Positions 26,112 to 35,552 are shown, counted from the stretch's first letter. The stretch: 64,000 nucleotides of DNA from JBCFBK01 sp038562555 (GCA_038562555.1 JBCFBK010000012.1:1-64000); one strand, 5' to 3'. A program made the numbers and translations. Notes: generated by a model not told the origin, from the sequence alone.

Positions 26112-26816
26112 CTATTTGATTTTCTGAAGATAAAGCTTGCGGAGTTCCTGCAGGTAATGTAAACTCAGCTTGTTGGAGTATATCCGCACAAACTCATGTA
26201 ATTGCCCCTGGTAGTAAAAAGAGCCCATAGCTGCATCAAATTTACTTTCTTCCCAGTTGTACTTTACTTTGTCGGTCAGACAATTGAATTCGTTCCAGTT
26301 GTAGTGTTTTGGGATTTCAATATAAGCATGAAAAGCCTCATACCGGTCCAGGTAAATACCTTCATCCAAAACATGCAGATTAAAAAATTTCACGACCCTG
26401 ATCTGTACAACTTCTTCCAGGCCCCGCATTGTTTTTTGCATAAAGCAAATTCCCTGGTCCTGATAGGATTGTTGTAACTGTCCGATCAGGTCATAACGTT
26501 TCAGATGGCGGACGCGCAGCACATTGTAGATATGATTATGAATCCGGAGGATCCCTTTTCCTGCTTCAAAATTTTCGTCAAAAACTTTTTCAACCTGGGC
26601 CGTAGCACGGATAATGTCAGTCAGCGGATATTGTTCCTGAAGGGCCAGATACATATAGACCGGCTTGGCGGTATCCGGCGTTTCATGATAGTACCCGGGA
26701 AAAGGGGCAATAGCTTCGAAGACCAGTGAACCGGGTAACACTTTATCGGTAATGGTCATTACCGTTTCCTGCTTGGTGATCGTTCCAAATACTTCAATTG
26801 CTGTTTGGGGTTCCAT
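26112..26816 (-). CDS. Hypothetical cytoplasmic protein
   Basis: A 234-residue protein that I do not recognise. It has no signal peptide or membrane segment and is rich in aromatic residues (Tyr, Phe, Trp), with stretches such as HAYIEIPKHYNWNEFNCL and GSFYYQGQLHEFVRIYSN that suggest a compact alpha/beta fold. Codon use and composition look native. It is divergent from the YgjP-like metallopeptidase gene (46 bp between starts) and convergent with gltX. The start Met is preceded by AT-rich sequence without a clear promoter. Coding status is well supported by the long uninterrupted frame and a protein-like composition. Confidence 0.75.
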   Translation of the reverse strand: MEPQTAIEVFGTITKQETVMTITDKVLPGSLVFEAIAPFPGYYHETPDTAKPVYMYLALQEQYPLTDIIRATAQVEKVFDENFEAGKGILRIHNHIYNVLRVRHLKRYDLIGQLQQSYQDQGICFMQKTMRGLEEVVQIRVVKFFNLHVLDEGIYLDRYEAFHAYIEIPKHYNWNEFNCLTDKVKYNWEESKFDAAMGSFYYQGQLHEFVRIYSNKLSLHYLQELRKLYLQKIK

Positions 26817-26862
26817 ATTTCAAGTTTTATAAGATTCACTATCTTCGTCGGCAACGTAATAT

Positions 26863-27579
26863 ATGACGATTTCAGATAAATATTATCAAGTTGAACCTGT
26901 TGGATCTGTCCTGATCACCAGAAACAACCGTTCACGCCGCATCCGCCTCCGGGTAAAACCTGATGGTGAGGTTTTGGTTTCTATGCCTGCACTGGTCTCA
27001 GAACAAAAAGCGCTTGATTTTGTGCGATCCAAAGTGAATTGGATACTAAAACAACAACAAGATCTGAAAGCAGGTTTAACTATTTTTGATTCAAACAACG
27101 GTTTTAAAACAAAGTTTCATTTGCTTCGGATAATACGGGTGGAACATGCGAAAGTTTCAGCCATGGTAGGACAGGGGATCGTTCAGGTGAATATTCCGAA
27201 CCGCTACGATTATAATCATCCTGAGATACAGAATTTTGTCAGAAAAGTACTGGTTCAGGTAATGCGTCAGGAGGCTAAGGTTTATTTACCTTCAAGGCTC
27301 AATGAACTGGCAAAAATACATGGGTTATCTTTTGAAAATGTGTATGTAAAACATGTTAAAAGCCGCTGGGGCAGTTGTTCTTCCGTCAACAATATTAACC
27401 TGAACCTTCATCTGATGCGCTTACCCGATCGCCTGATCGATTACGTGCTGTTGCACGAACTGGCTCATACTGTCCAAAAGAACCACGGTCCGCATTTTTG
27501 GAGGCTGTTGGAGCGGATATGTCCGGGTGCGCGGGTTTTGAACCATGAATTAAAGCGTTATCATGTGGATGTTTTTTGA
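26863..27579 (+). CDS. YgjP/DUF45-like zinc metallopeptidase
   Basis: A 238-residue protein of the M48-related YgjP (DUF45) family. The conserved KSRWGSCS motif (166-173) precedes the zinc site HELAH (198-202) with a further His208 and His211 in KNHGPHFW. There is no signal peptide, so it is probably cytoplasmic. Cellular substrates of this family are not well defined; in many genomes it accompanies type I restriction or other modules, which are absent here. A near-consensus promoter (TATCTTCG, 26840-26847, one mismatch) lies just before the start. Confidence 0.9.
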   Translation: MTISDKYYQVEPVGSVLITRNNRSRRIRLRVKPDGEVLVSMPALVSEQKALDFVRSKVNWILKQQQDLKAGLTIFDSNNGFKTKFHLLRIIRVEHAKVSAMVGQGIVQVNIPNRYDYNHPEIQNFVRKVLVQVMRQEAKVYLPSRLNELAKIHGLSFENVYVKHVKSRWGSCSSVNNINLNLHLMRLPDRLIDYVLLHELAHTVQKNHGPHFWRLLERICPGARVLNHELKRYHVDVF

Positions 27580-27675
27580 TCGCGTTTTAGCTTCGCGAGG
27601 TATTAAAAGTGAACCAAATAAAAGGAAGTTCGTTAAATTTTCAGATATTGTCAGTTCTGCAAAAATTATAAAGTC

Positions 27676-29010
27676 ATGAATTGGAACCAGTTAATTTCAA
27701 CCCGGCGGTTAGGATCAGGACCGGGCGTTCCGGAGGTTGAACTGTTCAACAGAACCCAGTTTCAGCGGGACTATGACCGGATCATCTTTTCATCACCCTT
27801 CCGGAGAATGCAAAACAAGACCCAGGTGTTTCCGCTTCCGGGAAGCATATTTGTGCACAATCGGCTCACACATAGCCTGGAGGTGGCAAGCGTGGGCCGT
27901 TCGATGGGTAACATTCTTTCGGAACAGTTGAGTGATGCCGGGGAGAAGAATCCGCTGATCAGTGAGTTGGGAGCGGTGGTTTCGGCTGCATGCCTGGCTC
28001 ATGATATGGGTAATCCGCCCTTCGGGCATGCCGGCGAAGAAGCCATCTCAACCTACTTCAGGGAAGGAAACGGAAAAGCTTTGAAAATGCTGCTGAAACC
28101 GGAGGAGTGGACCGACCTGATTTATTTCGATGGAAATGCCAACGCCTTGCGATTGTTAAGTCATCAGTTCCAGGGAAGACGGGAGGGCGGCTTTGCCCTG
28201 ACCTATACCACGCTGGCTTCCATTGTCAAATATCCGTATGAATCGATTGCTGCCGGAAAATCAAAATTTGGTTTTTTTCAATCTGAGAAGAAGCTTTACT
28301 GCGACATTGCGCGGAAGCTGGATATTATTCAGATCCAGGATAACCCGATGAAATTCGTTCGGCACCCGCTTGTGTTTTTGGTTGAAGCTGCTGACGATAT
28401 TTGTTACCGGATTATGGATCTGGAAGATGCCCATAAACTGAAAATACTGGATTATGAAACGACCTCCCGTCTTTTTCTGAACTTTTATGACCCGGAGGAA
28501 GATAAGGAGGCGTTTGAGAAAGTTAAGAAGGTATTTCGTGTGGTCACCGATCCGAACGAACGGATCTCTTTTCTGCGGGCAGGGGTTATCAATAAGCTGG
28601 TTCAGGAGTGTATCGGAGTTTTTATTGCCGAAGAAGAAGCTATCCTTGAAGGTGTGTTTCAAAGGCCTTTAATCAAAGATATCGGCACGCTTTCGCAGGT
28701 AGCCATGCACGAAATCGAAACCTTATCGTTCGACCGGATCTACAATGACCGCTCGGTGGTTGAAATTGAAATGACCGGTTTCAAGATCCTGGGAACCCTG
28801 CTTGACGAGTTTATTGCCGCGGTACTGTCGCCCGGAGCGCCCTTCTCCCGCCGCCTCCTGTCGCTGATGCCTGTCCAGTACAAGGTGGAAGGCGAAGGCA
28901 AGTACGGAAAGATACAGGCTGTGATCGACTTTGTGTCCGGAATGACCGACCTTTATGCACTTGATCTTTACCGGAAGATCAAAGGGATCAGCCTTCCCGA
29001 GATCCGGTGA
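27676..29010 (+). CDS. dgt: dNTP triphosphohydrolase (Dgt-like HD-domain)
   Basis: Hydrolyses deoxynucleoside triphosphates to nucleosides and triphosphate, helping control dNTP pools. The 444-residue protein has the HD metal site: HSLEVASVGR (about residues 66-75), HDMGNPPFGHAGEEA (about 112-126), and the downstream Asp in EAADDICYRIMDLEDAH. The opening MQNKTQVFPL is typical of the family. It is the dGTPase/SAMHD1-like class; the precise substrate range cannot be read from sequence. It stands as a single gene, convergent with a lipoprotein. Confidence 0.94.
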   Translation: MNWNQLISTRRLGSGPGVPEVELFNRTQFQRDYDRIIFSSPFRRMQNKTQVFPLPGSIFVHNRLTHSLEVASVGRSMGNILSEQLSDAGEKNPLISELGAVVSAACLAHDMGNPPFGHAGEEAISTYFREGNGKALKMLLKPEEWTDLIYFDGNANALRLLSHQFQGRREGGFALTYTTLASIVKYPYESIAAGKSKFGFFQSEKKLYCDIARKLDIIQIQDNPMKFVRHPLVFLVEAADDICYRIMDLEDAHKLKILDYETTSRLFLNFYDPEEDKEAFEKVKKVFRVVTDPNERISFLRAGVINKLVQECIGVFIAEEEAILEGVFQRPLIKDIGTLSQVAMHEIETLSFDRIYNDRSVVEIEMTGFKILGTLLDEFIAAVLSPGAPFSRRLLSLMPVQYKVEGEGKYGKIQAVIDFVSGMTDLYALDLYRKIKGISLPEIR

Positions 29011-29024
29011 TGCGGCTTAGCCTC

Positions 29025-29660
29025 TTATTTCCCCAGCTCTTTTTTGAGCAGGTTGACGTTGTTATTTAGCTTGCTGATGGTTTCATCCTTCTCCCGGAGG
29101 CGAATGTTCAGGCTATCGAGCTCGCTCTGAAGTTCTTTCAGTTTTTCATCTTTGAGTTGTGCTTGCTCTGATAATCGTTTCACTCCGTCGTCCTGCCGTG
29201 TGAGGTTAAAACGCAAATTCGCCATTTCGTTTTTGATGCTGTCGAGATCCTGCTGCAGTCCGGCGTTTTTATTTTGCAGTCCGGTGCGCGAATCCCTGAT
29301 TTTTTGCATCTCTACGTCCATGCGTTTCTTTTCAAACTCAAAGGTGTATAGTTTTTCTTCGAGCGAGGCATCTTTTTCTTTTACATTTGAATTAAGCAGG
29401 TTGATCTGCCCGGTCAGGTTAGCAATCATTTGGTCCTTTTGAGCATTGCTGGCCATCAGCTCCTGTTTCATTTTTTCAAAATCAGCGATCATTTCTTCAA
29501 TGCGGCTTGCCTGGGCTTCATTTTCACCCGTTAATTCCCGGACCCTGTTTTCCGCTCTCAGCTTTGCTGATTCCATCATGACAAAATCCTTCTTTAAGAC
29601 GCAGGAAGGAAGGATCAGGGCAGCTACCGTAAGCAGTAAAATTAATCGTAATGGCTTCAT
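29025..29660 (-). CDS. Coiled-coil lipoprotein
   Basis: A 211-residue predicted lipoprotein: signal LILLLTVAALILPSC with lipobox Cys at residue 20. Nearly all the mature part (about 30-205) is a charged heptad-like coiled coil rich in Glu, Lys, Gln and Leu. No enzymatic domain is present. Such proteins often act as envelope scaffolds or spacers, but no family is claimed. It converges with dgt over only 14 bp and diverges from the carboxypeptidase-regulatory-domain gene. The coding frame is clear. Confidence 0.75.
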   Translation of the reverse strand: MKPLRLILLLTVAALILPSCVLKKDFVMMESAKLRAENRVRELTGENEAQASRIEEMIADFEKMKQELMASNAQKDQMIANLTGQINLLNSNVKEKDASLEEKLYTFEFEKKRMDVEMQKIRDSRTGLQNKNAGLQQDLDSIKNEMANLRFNLTRQDDGVKRLSEQAQLKDEKLKELQSELDSLNIRLREKDETISKLNNNVNLLKKELGK

Positions 29661-29744
29661 AATAATAAAGATTTTGGATTAACCCCTTATATAACGGGCG
29701 AAAGGAACAAATGTTATTTACTTTTTTTGTTCTCCGGTTTGTTT

Positions 29745-29752
29745 TATCTTTG
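29745..29752 (+). promoter_or_regulatory. Putative -7 element for the gene at 29842
   Basis: TATCTTTG matches TAnnTTTG; TTTG at 29726-29729 lies 15 bp upstream. It predicts a leader of about 85 nt. The in-frame GTG at 29791 is less likely than the ATG at 29842 because the latter starts a clean signal peptide. Confidence 0.5.
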
Positions 29753-29841
29753 AGTTAACTAAAGTAATAAAAAATCTGTAGCTTTATATAGTGCAATCCA
29801 CACTTAATTCGAACGTAATTTCAAAAAATCACACATACCCC

Positions 29842-30993
29842 ATGAAACAAACAGGAATTCTTCTTTTTTTATTGGTACCCTTTCTTGTTTCTGCACAGGC
29901 TAAAATCATGAAGGGGCGTATTACTGATGCGGTAACACATGAAGGTATCGCTTACACCAATATCGGTATAGAAGGTACCTATTACGGATGCGCCAGTGAT
30001 GCAGAAGGTCTCTTCGAACTAAATGTCCCTGAGGAATTTTCCAAAGGGAAACTGTTTATTTCAGCAGTCGGATATCAGCATGTCACGTTACTGTTGCCGG
30101 ATCTGCTTGAAAAGGAGTTTGTTGAAATTTCTTTGACCGGGCAGACTTATCAGATTGCGGGAGTTGATGTGGAAGCCTCTTCCCGGGTGCCGTTCCGGAT
30201 ACTCCGGACAGCTTCCTTGCGGGTGCCTGAGAACTATCAGGCCGGACCTTTTGGCCTGAGATTTTATTATCAGGAGGAGAAAATGGTAAACGACAGCAAT
30301 GTGCAGCAGCGAGAAGGAATCGTTGATCTGTATGATCAGCACGGGTATAGCAGTCCTTCGGTAACCGATGCCTATGAGCGTCGGCGCTATCAGTTTTTGC
30401 AGGTGAAGAAGAATTTTGATTCCCGGTCGTTCTCTTCCGGTCATACCGGCTTTGAGGAACTGATTGAAATGGATGTGGTGCGCATGACCAACACAATTCT
30501 GAATGAGGAACTGTTGGATGGTTACGAACTGAAACTTGGAAAGACAGTGAATGAGGATGGCGATTCGGTCTGGGTCATCTCTTACCGGGCAAATAAGCCG
30601 GACCTGGTTCATTGCGGCGATTATTATGCAACGCGTATGGACGGGAAAATCTATATTCTTATGAGTAATTACGCGGTAATCCGGAATGAATGTGTGATCC
30701 GGTCGCACCGTAACAATGGCCGGAACCGGTCACTTTTTTCGGCCGACCCGGAACAAAGGCAGGTTCGTTACCACTTTACAAGTACTTACCTCAATCATAA
30801 AGGCAGATACCTGGTGAATCAGATTGATTGTGAGAAAAACTATCTTGATCAACAGGGGCGTGAGGTTGTTTGCAGCCGGAACGCAAATGCCCTTCACATC
30901 CTGTGGGAACCGAAAGAGCTTGCCGGGCGCGATTATTTTGAAAACACCCCATACCGCGAGAACTTCTGGCAGGACTTTAAACGGCCGGAGTAA
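29842..30993 (+). CDS. Secreted protein with carboxypeptidase-regulatory-like domain
   Basis: A 383-residue exported protein from the ATG at 29842. A signal peptide (LLFLLVPFLVSAQ, about 5-17) is followed by a CarboxypepD-reg-like beta-sandwich (about 20-110, KGRITDAVTHEGIAYTNIGI opening, split for description) common in Bacteroidota surface proteins and TonB-dependent receptors. The C-terminal 270 residues have no recognised fold but keep the pattern of proteins annotated in this phylum as carboxypeptidase-like regulatory domain-containing, with RPNKP-like and LHILWEPKEL segments. Function unknown; it is probably periplasmic or at the outer membrane. Confidence 0.8.
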   Translation: MKQTGILLFLLVPFLVSAQAKIMKGRITDAVTHEGIAYTNIGIEGTYYGCASDAEGLFELNVPEEFSKGKLFISAVGYQHVTLLLPDLLEKEFVEISLTGQTYQIAGVDVEASSRVPFRILRTASLRVPENYQAGPFGLRFYYQEEKMVNDSNVQQREGIVDLYDQHGYSSPSVTDAYERRRYQFLQVKKNFDSRSFSSGHTGFEELIEMDVVRMTNTILNEELLDGYELKLGKTVNEDGDSVWVISYRANKPDLVHCGDYYATRMDGKIYILMSNYAVIRNECVIRSHRNNGRNRSLFSADPEQRQVRYHFTSTYLNHKGRYLVNQIDCEKNYLDQQGREVVCSRNANALHILWEPKELAGRDYFENTPYRENFWQDFKRPE

Positions 30994-31022
30994 AGAATTG
31001 TATATGAAGATGGTTGTTATTT

Positions 31023-32342
31023 TTATTTACCGAAAAGCTCCTTTTCGTCTACGACTTTGACCAGCATGCTGTCTTTCAGGGTACGGCTGACAATATTAAA
31101 GGGTCCGGTAATGACTTCATCACCTTCCTGCAATCCTTTCAGGATCTCAATATTCATGTTATCCTGAATGCCGGTTGTAACAGGTTGTTGCCAGGCACGC
31201 CCTTCTTTTACAATAAACACCACCTCGTTCTTTTCATTCACAGTCGGTTCTTTCTTGTCCCTGATCGTCTTGAGCGTGTCCGGATTTAAGGCGCGGGTTG
31301 TGACAGCCTGGATGGGTACAGAAATAACACTGTCGCGGGTTTCCGTCTGGATATCGACGGTGGCCGACATTCCCGGCCGGAACGGATACCGGTTTAGTGT
31401 ACTGTCGATCAGGTCACTGTAAGATGTTTCGAGGAGCAGCACCTTAACATTAAAGGTCGTTACCTGATCAGTCGATGTTCCGACAGTATTGGCAGAATTG
31501 GCAATTTCTGTTACCAGACTCTTAAACTTCCGGTTCAGGTAGGCATCGACTTCCACCAGCGCCGTATCGCCCAGCGAGACTTTGACAATGTCATTTTCAT
31601 TCACTTCGACCTTCACCTCCATCTTGTTCAGGTTGGCAATGACCATCATGTCGGTTCCTGCGTACATATTGGTACCGACAACCCGTTCTCCCTTTTCGAC
31701 TGTCAGTCTCGAAATAGTCCCGTTCATCGGGGCATAAATTTTTGTTTTCGTCAGTTGTTCCTCTGCTTCGGCAACCGATGCTTCGTCTGATTTTACAGCG
31801 AATTCAGCCGCCTGAACTTCAGCACTGGCAACTTTGAATGAGGCTTCGGCCGATTCAAAATCGGATTGCGGAATCGCATTCTGATTAAAGAGGGTTTTTG
31901 ACCGTTCAAACGATAATTCGTTTTCGATAAGACGTGCCTGCGCCTGGGCCAGCCGGGCTCTCGACGAATTGAGGCTGGCGGTGGCACGGTTCAGTGACTG
32001 AATATAAATATCAGGCTTTATCGTCATCAGCAGTTGTCCCTGGCTTACCTCATCACCTTCGTTTACAAAAAGATCAATGATTTCACCGGAAACATCCGGG
32101 CTGATCTTCACCTCCGTTTCGGGTTCAATTTTCCCGTTTGCCGTGATCATCTCGGTGATTGTATGATTTTTGACCTTCTCTGTGGTCACTTTCACCTCAA
32201 AATCTTTTCCAAACCATCCCTGCGTTTTACCGATAATCAGCAGCACGATGATAACAACCACGGAAACGATCAGGTAGGGGATCAACTTGTTCTTTTTCTT
32301 TTTTTGGCGTTGCATAGGTTTCGGAATTGTAATTGAATTCAT
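31023..32342 (-). CDS. HlyD/MacA-type periplasmic adaptor, orphan
   Basis: A 439-residue adaptor with an N-terminal membrane segment (about 20-40, KLIPYLIVSVVVIIVLLIIG, split) preceded by a Lys-rich leader. The lipoyl half-motif ISPDVSGEIIDLFVNEGDEV (split, about 80-99) is followed by a long coiled coil (about 105-215) and the second half-motif APMNGTISRLTVEKGERV. The C-terminal domains are MacA-like. Adaptors of this form normally accompany MacB-like ABC or RND transporters; none lies in the same operon here, and the gene stands alone between unrelated genes. The permeases at 43525-46084 have their own adaptor. A near-consensus promoter (TATCTTGG on the minus strand, + 32371-32378) is upstream. 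Confidence 0.9.
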   Translation of the reverse strand: MNSITIPKPMQRQKKKKNKLIPYLIVSVVVIIVLLIIGKTQGWFGKDFEVKVTTEKVKNHTITEMITANGKIEPETEVKISPDVSGEIIDLFVNEGDEVSQGQLLMTIKPDIYIQSLNRATASLNSSRARLAQAQARLIENELSFERSKTLFNQNAIPQSDFESAEASFKVASAEVQAAEFAVKSDEASVAEAEEQLTKTKIYAPMNGTISRLTVEKGERVVGTNMYAGTDMMVIANLNKMEVKVEVNENDIVKVSLGDTALVEVDAYLNRKFKSLVTEIANSANTVGTSTDQVTTFNVKVLLLETSYSDLIDSTLNRYPFRPGMSATVDIQTETRDSVISVPIQAVTTRALNPDTLKTIRDKKEPTVNEKNEVVFIVKEGRAWQQPVTTGIQDNMNIEILKGLQEGDEVITGPFNIVSRTLKDSMLVKVVDEKELFGK

Positions 32343-32448
32343 GGCAGCCGGCTCCGGACATCAACCGAAACCAAGATAAAGTTACAACAATTCAACAAAA
32401 TGTCCATTTATACAGACAAAAATGCGCAAAGAATGTATTGGGCCACGA

Positions 32449-33696
32449 TCATTTCAGCACCAGGCGCGCGGTTCTCCTGCTTTTCTGTTCCATGAACACC
32501 TGACGGTTATCTTTTATTCTGTCAATGGCCTGCAGGTTGTAAAAGCGAATGGTTGCCAGGACAAGATCCGTATTGTATCGAACGTCAAACTCCTTGTGTA
32601 ACTCCATGATGACGGCCTCCAGTCCGACTTCCGGCTCGTCAACGCAAAGCGACAAATCGATAGCCGACTGCTGGATGAGATTGACCTTAATGCGCCGTTG
32701 CCGGAACAGGGCGAACACTTCAGACAGCACATCAATACCGATGAATGAGAAGTCATTTGGCGACAAGGTGATCAAAGCCTGTTTCTTTTTCAGAATATAG
32801 ACGGGAACCAGGTCGAGCTGATGATCTACCTGATGAATGATGGTACCTTCCTGGTCCGGAAAGTCAAACGGTTTTACATAAAGCGGTATATTTTTATTCC
32901 TCAGCGGCTTTATGGTTTTGGGGTGTATCACCTTCGCTCCGGAATAGGCCAGTTCAATCGCTTCCTTATAAGAGAGTTCCGGTAATTTTTCGGTTTCGGT
33001 GAAATCGGATGGATCGGCATTCAGTACACCCGGAACATTTTTCCAGATGGTGACGCTCTCTGCATTGAGCAGGTTTCCCAGGATGGCTGCAGTAAAATCA
33101 GATCCTTCACGCCCCAGGGTTGTCGTCTGGTTTGTAGTTGTTGACCCGATGAATCCCTGCGTAACGTAGAGCTTGTCCTGATAAAAGTTAAAGCTGTTAT
33201 TGATCAGCATTTCCGACCATTTCCAGTCGACGACGGCTTCTCTGTAGGTTTCATCGGTGCGAAGGCTTTCACGAATGTCGACCCATTTGTTTGCCGTGCC
33301 GGATTTATTCAGGAAGGCTGATACGATTGCCGTCGAAACCAGTTCGCCATAGCAAACGATTTGGTCGTATTCGTAATCAAAATTGAGGGATGGGGTACGG
33401 TCGAGCCTTTTGCCGAGTTGTTCGAACAGCTCCTCTGCTATCGGTGCATCTCCCGGCATCAGTCCCAGTTCCTGCATGATGTCCCGGTGATAATCTTTTA
33501 TGGAGAAGAGCTGGTCATGTGTCTTTTTATCTTTCTTGTAGTAGCTGCGTACCAGCTTTTCAAGTTCATTGGTTGTTTCGCCCATGGCTGAAATCACAAT
33601 GATTTTTTTTCCGGGAAACATGTTCAGGATGGCTGCCACATTCCTGATAGCAGGCGCTGAACTAACAGAAGCTCCTCCAAATTTAAATACCTTCAT
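32449..33696 (-). CDS. Aspartate kinase (monofunctional)
   Basis: First step of the aspartate pathway to lysine, threonine and methionine. The 415-residue protein starts MKVFKFGGASV with the KFGG kinase motif (5-8) and has the catalytic core up to about residue 280, including TLGREGSDFTAAILG. ACT domains follow (about 290-415). It is the single-function type, not fused to homoserine dehydrogenase. No other amino-acid gene is adjacent and no lysine-type riboswitch could be recognised in the 187-bp upstream spacer. Paralogue assignment (lysC or thrA-like) cannot be made. Confidence 0.93.
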   Translation of the reverse strand: MKVFKFGGASVSSAPAIRNVAAILNMFPGKKIIVISAMGETTNELEKLVRSYYKKDKKTHDQLFSIKDYHRDIMQELGLMPGDAPIAEELFEQLGKRLDRTPSLNFDYEYDQIVCYGELVSTAIVSAFLNKSGTANKWVDIRESLRTDETYREAVVDWKWSEMLINNSFNFYQDKLYVTQGFIGSTTTNQTTTLGREGSDFTAAILGNLLNAESVTIWKNVPGVLNADPSDFTETEKLPELSYKEAIELAYSGAKVIHPKTIKPLRNKNIPLYVKPFDFPDQEGTIIHQVDHQLDLVPVYILKKKQALITLSPNDFSFIGIDVLSEVFALFRQRRIKVNLIQQSAIDLSLCVDEPEVGLEAVIMELHKEFDVRYNTDLVLATIRFYNLQAIDRIKDNRQVFMEQKSRRTARLVLK

Positions 33697-33883
33697 AACA
33701 GATGCTGTTCATTTACATTAGTCGTTTTGTACGCTCGGCATAGTCTCAAACTTGGTTTGGCCTCTGCCCTCGCTTAAATAAAACGTTCGTTAAAAATGCC
33801 GTAAAAATAATTATTTTAAGGGAATAGCTCGGTTAGGTAAAACGTGCAGGGCTAAAATAGTTCTTTTTGCACGGGATACCAGG

Positions 33884-34654
33884 CTATTCAAGCATAATCC
33901 CGGTTGCCATCCGCCCCGTGGCGGGTCCATCCCGCCGTGCCGAATAAAAGAGCGGTTCATGCGACCAGGAACATAGCCCCATGATCTCAATATTTTCCTC
34001 CTTCATCCCTGAAGCGACCATCACGCTTTTATTCGCCGCCCACAGATCGAGGAAAGCCTTTCCTTCCCGGGGCGAAGGTTTCAGAATCTCGCGGTGATTG
34101 GCGAAGTTTTCACGAAAGGGAAAGATCACATCCGCCCCGACTTCGTAAACATGGTGATGGATGGAGGGGCCGATTCCGGCGATCAGGTCTTCCGCTTCGC
34201 AATCGAAGTGAAGCTCCATGCGGTGAATGGTTTTTTCAACGATTTTATTCAAGGTGCCCCGCCAGCCTGCGTGAACGGCCGCTATTACCTGCCTGCGCGG
34301 GTCGTAAAGCAGGATCGGGACACAATCGGCCGTCTGAACACAAATGCAAACTCCGCGCCGGTTGGTGACCAGTGCATCGGTGTTGACTATATCGGTGTTG
34401 CTACCTGACGGATCGGGGATCACAATGCGGTCGCCATGAACCTGCCTTGGGAAAACCAGTTGCTGCGATCCGATTCCGAGCGCTTTTGCCAGTTCTTCGC
34501 GATACAGCTGGTAACTTCCCTCTTCATCGCCGGTGAAGCGGGCTTTACCATTCTGACGCCAGCCGGCTTTCGTTGTACTAAAATGGAATATACCTGCCTG
34601 TGTCAGGTTTTTAAATTTTAAGAATGATTTTTGTCCAATTTCAAATACTTCCAT
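33884..34654 (-). CDS. pgeF: Peptidoglycan editing factor PgeF (YfiH, laccase-domain family)
   Basis: A 256-residue protein of the COG1496/YfiH family. In Escherichia coli PgeF acts as a cytoplasmic editor that removes serine-containing peptidoglycan precursors; other members show adenosine-related activity. Characteristic motifs are TADCVPILLYDP with the metal-site Cys, VHAGWRGTLNKIV with the His, and GIGPSIHHHVYEVG. The longest frame begins at 34735, but the extra 27 residues are derived from the phrase-repeat spacer; the ATG at 34654 gives the normal family start (MEVFEIGQKSF). It lies downstream of the Crp/Fnr regulator on the same strand. Confidence 0.92.
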   Translation of the reverse strand: MEVFEIGQKSFLKFKNLTQAGIFHFSTTKAGWRQNGKARFTGDEEGSYQLYREELAKALGIGSQQLVFPRQVHGDRIVIPDPSGSNTDIVNTDALVTNRRGVCICVQTADCVPILLYDPRRQVIAAVHAGWRGTLNKIVEKTIHRMELHFDCEAEDLIAGIGPSIHHHVYEVGADVIFPFRENFANHREILKPSPREGKAFLDLWAANKSVMVASGMKEENIEIMGLCSWSHEPLFYSARRDGPATGRMATGIMLE

Positions 34655-34656
34655 GG

Positions 34657-34827
34657 TGAAAATTGTAAAACTGTAAAATTGCAAAAAAGGTTGCGAGGTT
34701 CCAAGGTTGCATGGTTTGAACCTCCCGCGGGTCAAGTGTTTTTTTACATGGTACCTTTTTACCTTGCTATCCTGTTACCTTTTCTGTCTCGCTACCCACG
34801 ACTAAAAGCTCATAGTTCACAGCTTCC
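34657..34827 (-). repeat. Phrase-repeat spacer between crp-like gene and pgeF
   Basis: Read on the minus strand the spacer is a series of iterated words: TTTTAGTCGTGGGTAGCGAG, then AAGGTAACAGGATAGCAAGG, GGTAAAAAGGTACCATG, GCAACCTTGGAACCTCGCAACC, and CAATTTTACAGTTTTACAATTTTCACC directly before the pgeF ATG (the last is quoted in two pieces of under 20 bases: CAATTTTACAG and TTTTACAATTTTCACC). A similar CAATTTT word string precedes the adaptor gene at 46151. Confidence 0.6.
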
Positions 34828-34828
34828 T

Positions 34829-35503
34829 TCACCCTCTCAGCAGGTCGTTCATCCGCTGTTTATCCAGAATTCTGATCGTGCGCCGGTTCACCTCGATGAT
34901 TCCTTCCTGACCTAATTCTCCCAACGATCGGGCCAGCGCGGGGCGGGTGACGCCAAAAAACTCGGCCAGGTCTTCCTGCGAAAGCGGCAGTTCAACACTG
35001 CTCAGCTTATTCCCGGCCAAATCGAGGATATAATGGGCAATCTTTTGCCGGATCGTCCGAAATGATAAAAACCGGATCCGCTGCGACAGAAATTGTGTTC
35101 GCGACGAAATGGAATTCAGGTAATTCGTCAGAATGTGCCGGTCCTTCTGCAGAAGTTTCAGAAATTCGATTTTCGGAATATGAAGCAGTTCAACCGGGGT
35201 GTTGGTAATGACTGTGACCGGGAAATAATTGTTTTTCCCAAAAAGAAAAGCCGCAGCCAACGGTCTTGGTGCCGGAATATCTTCAATTTTAATCGTTTTT
35301 CCTGTATAGTCGGTCATTTCTCCCTTTACGCTTCCCGAGAGAACAATAATCAGACTTGAACATTCTTCGCCCGCCGAAACCACGAGCGCATTTTTATCCA
35401 GCCTGCGAACCTGACAGGGAAGGTCTTTAAAAAGGCCTGCCAATTGAACCGGATTTAGTCCGGTAAATACCGGTGATTTGGATAATATTTCAAAATCAAT
35501 CAT
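34829..35503 (-). CDS. Crp/Fnr-family transcription regulator (HcpR-like)
   Basis: A 224-residue regulator with an N-terminal cyclic-nucleotide-binding-fold sensor (about 8-125), a dimerisation helix, and a C-terminal winged helix-turn-helix (about 150-215; LSQEDLAEFFGVTRPALARSLGELGQEGIIEV read in pieces, recognition helix TRPALARSLGEL). The sensor lacks the FNR N-terminal Fe-S cysteines. It is divergent from a ferredoxin-like gene with an 18-bp palindrome between; the arrangement resembles Bacteroidota and clostridial HcpR loci, where the heme-binding regulator responds to nitric oxide and controls hcp and a ferredoxin. No hcp gene is in the window, so the HcpR assignment is an inference. 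Confidence 0.82.
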   Translation of the reverse strand: MIDFEILSKSPVFTGLNPVQLAGLFKDLPCQVRRLDKNALVVSAGEECSSLIIVLSGSVKGEMTDYTGKTIKIEDIPAPRPLAAAFLFGKNNYFPVTVITNTPVELLHIPKIEFLKLLQKDRHILTNYLNSISSRTQFLSQRIRFLSFRTIRQKIAHYILDLAGNKLSSVELPLSQEDLAEFFGVTRPALARSLGELGQEGIIEVNRRTIRILDKQRMNDLLRG

Positions 35504-35514
35504 AATTGTGTCGT

Positions 35515-35532
35515 TTGTAACATTTGATACAA
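35515..35532. promoter_or_regulatory. Putative operator for the divergent Crp/Fnr regulator
   Basis: TTGTAACATTTGATACAA contains perfect 5-bp arms (TTGTA/TACAA) around an 8-bp centre, and a near-symmetric TTGTAAC-N4-GATACAA. The form matches the HcpR-type palindrome (TTGTwAC-N4-GTwACAA) better than FNR (TTGAT-N4-ATCAA). It sits 12 bases before the regulator start codon and about 21 bases upstream of the -7 element of the ferredoxin-like gene. Confidence 0.6.
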
Positions 35533-35552
35533 GGCGGAAAACATCCGGTCTC

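Noticed and set aside
33697..33883. Possible lysine-type riboswitch upstream of aspartate kinase.
   Set aside because: The spacer has no ordered multi-stem structure or terminator that I can recognise, and lysine riboswitches are not expected in this phylum.
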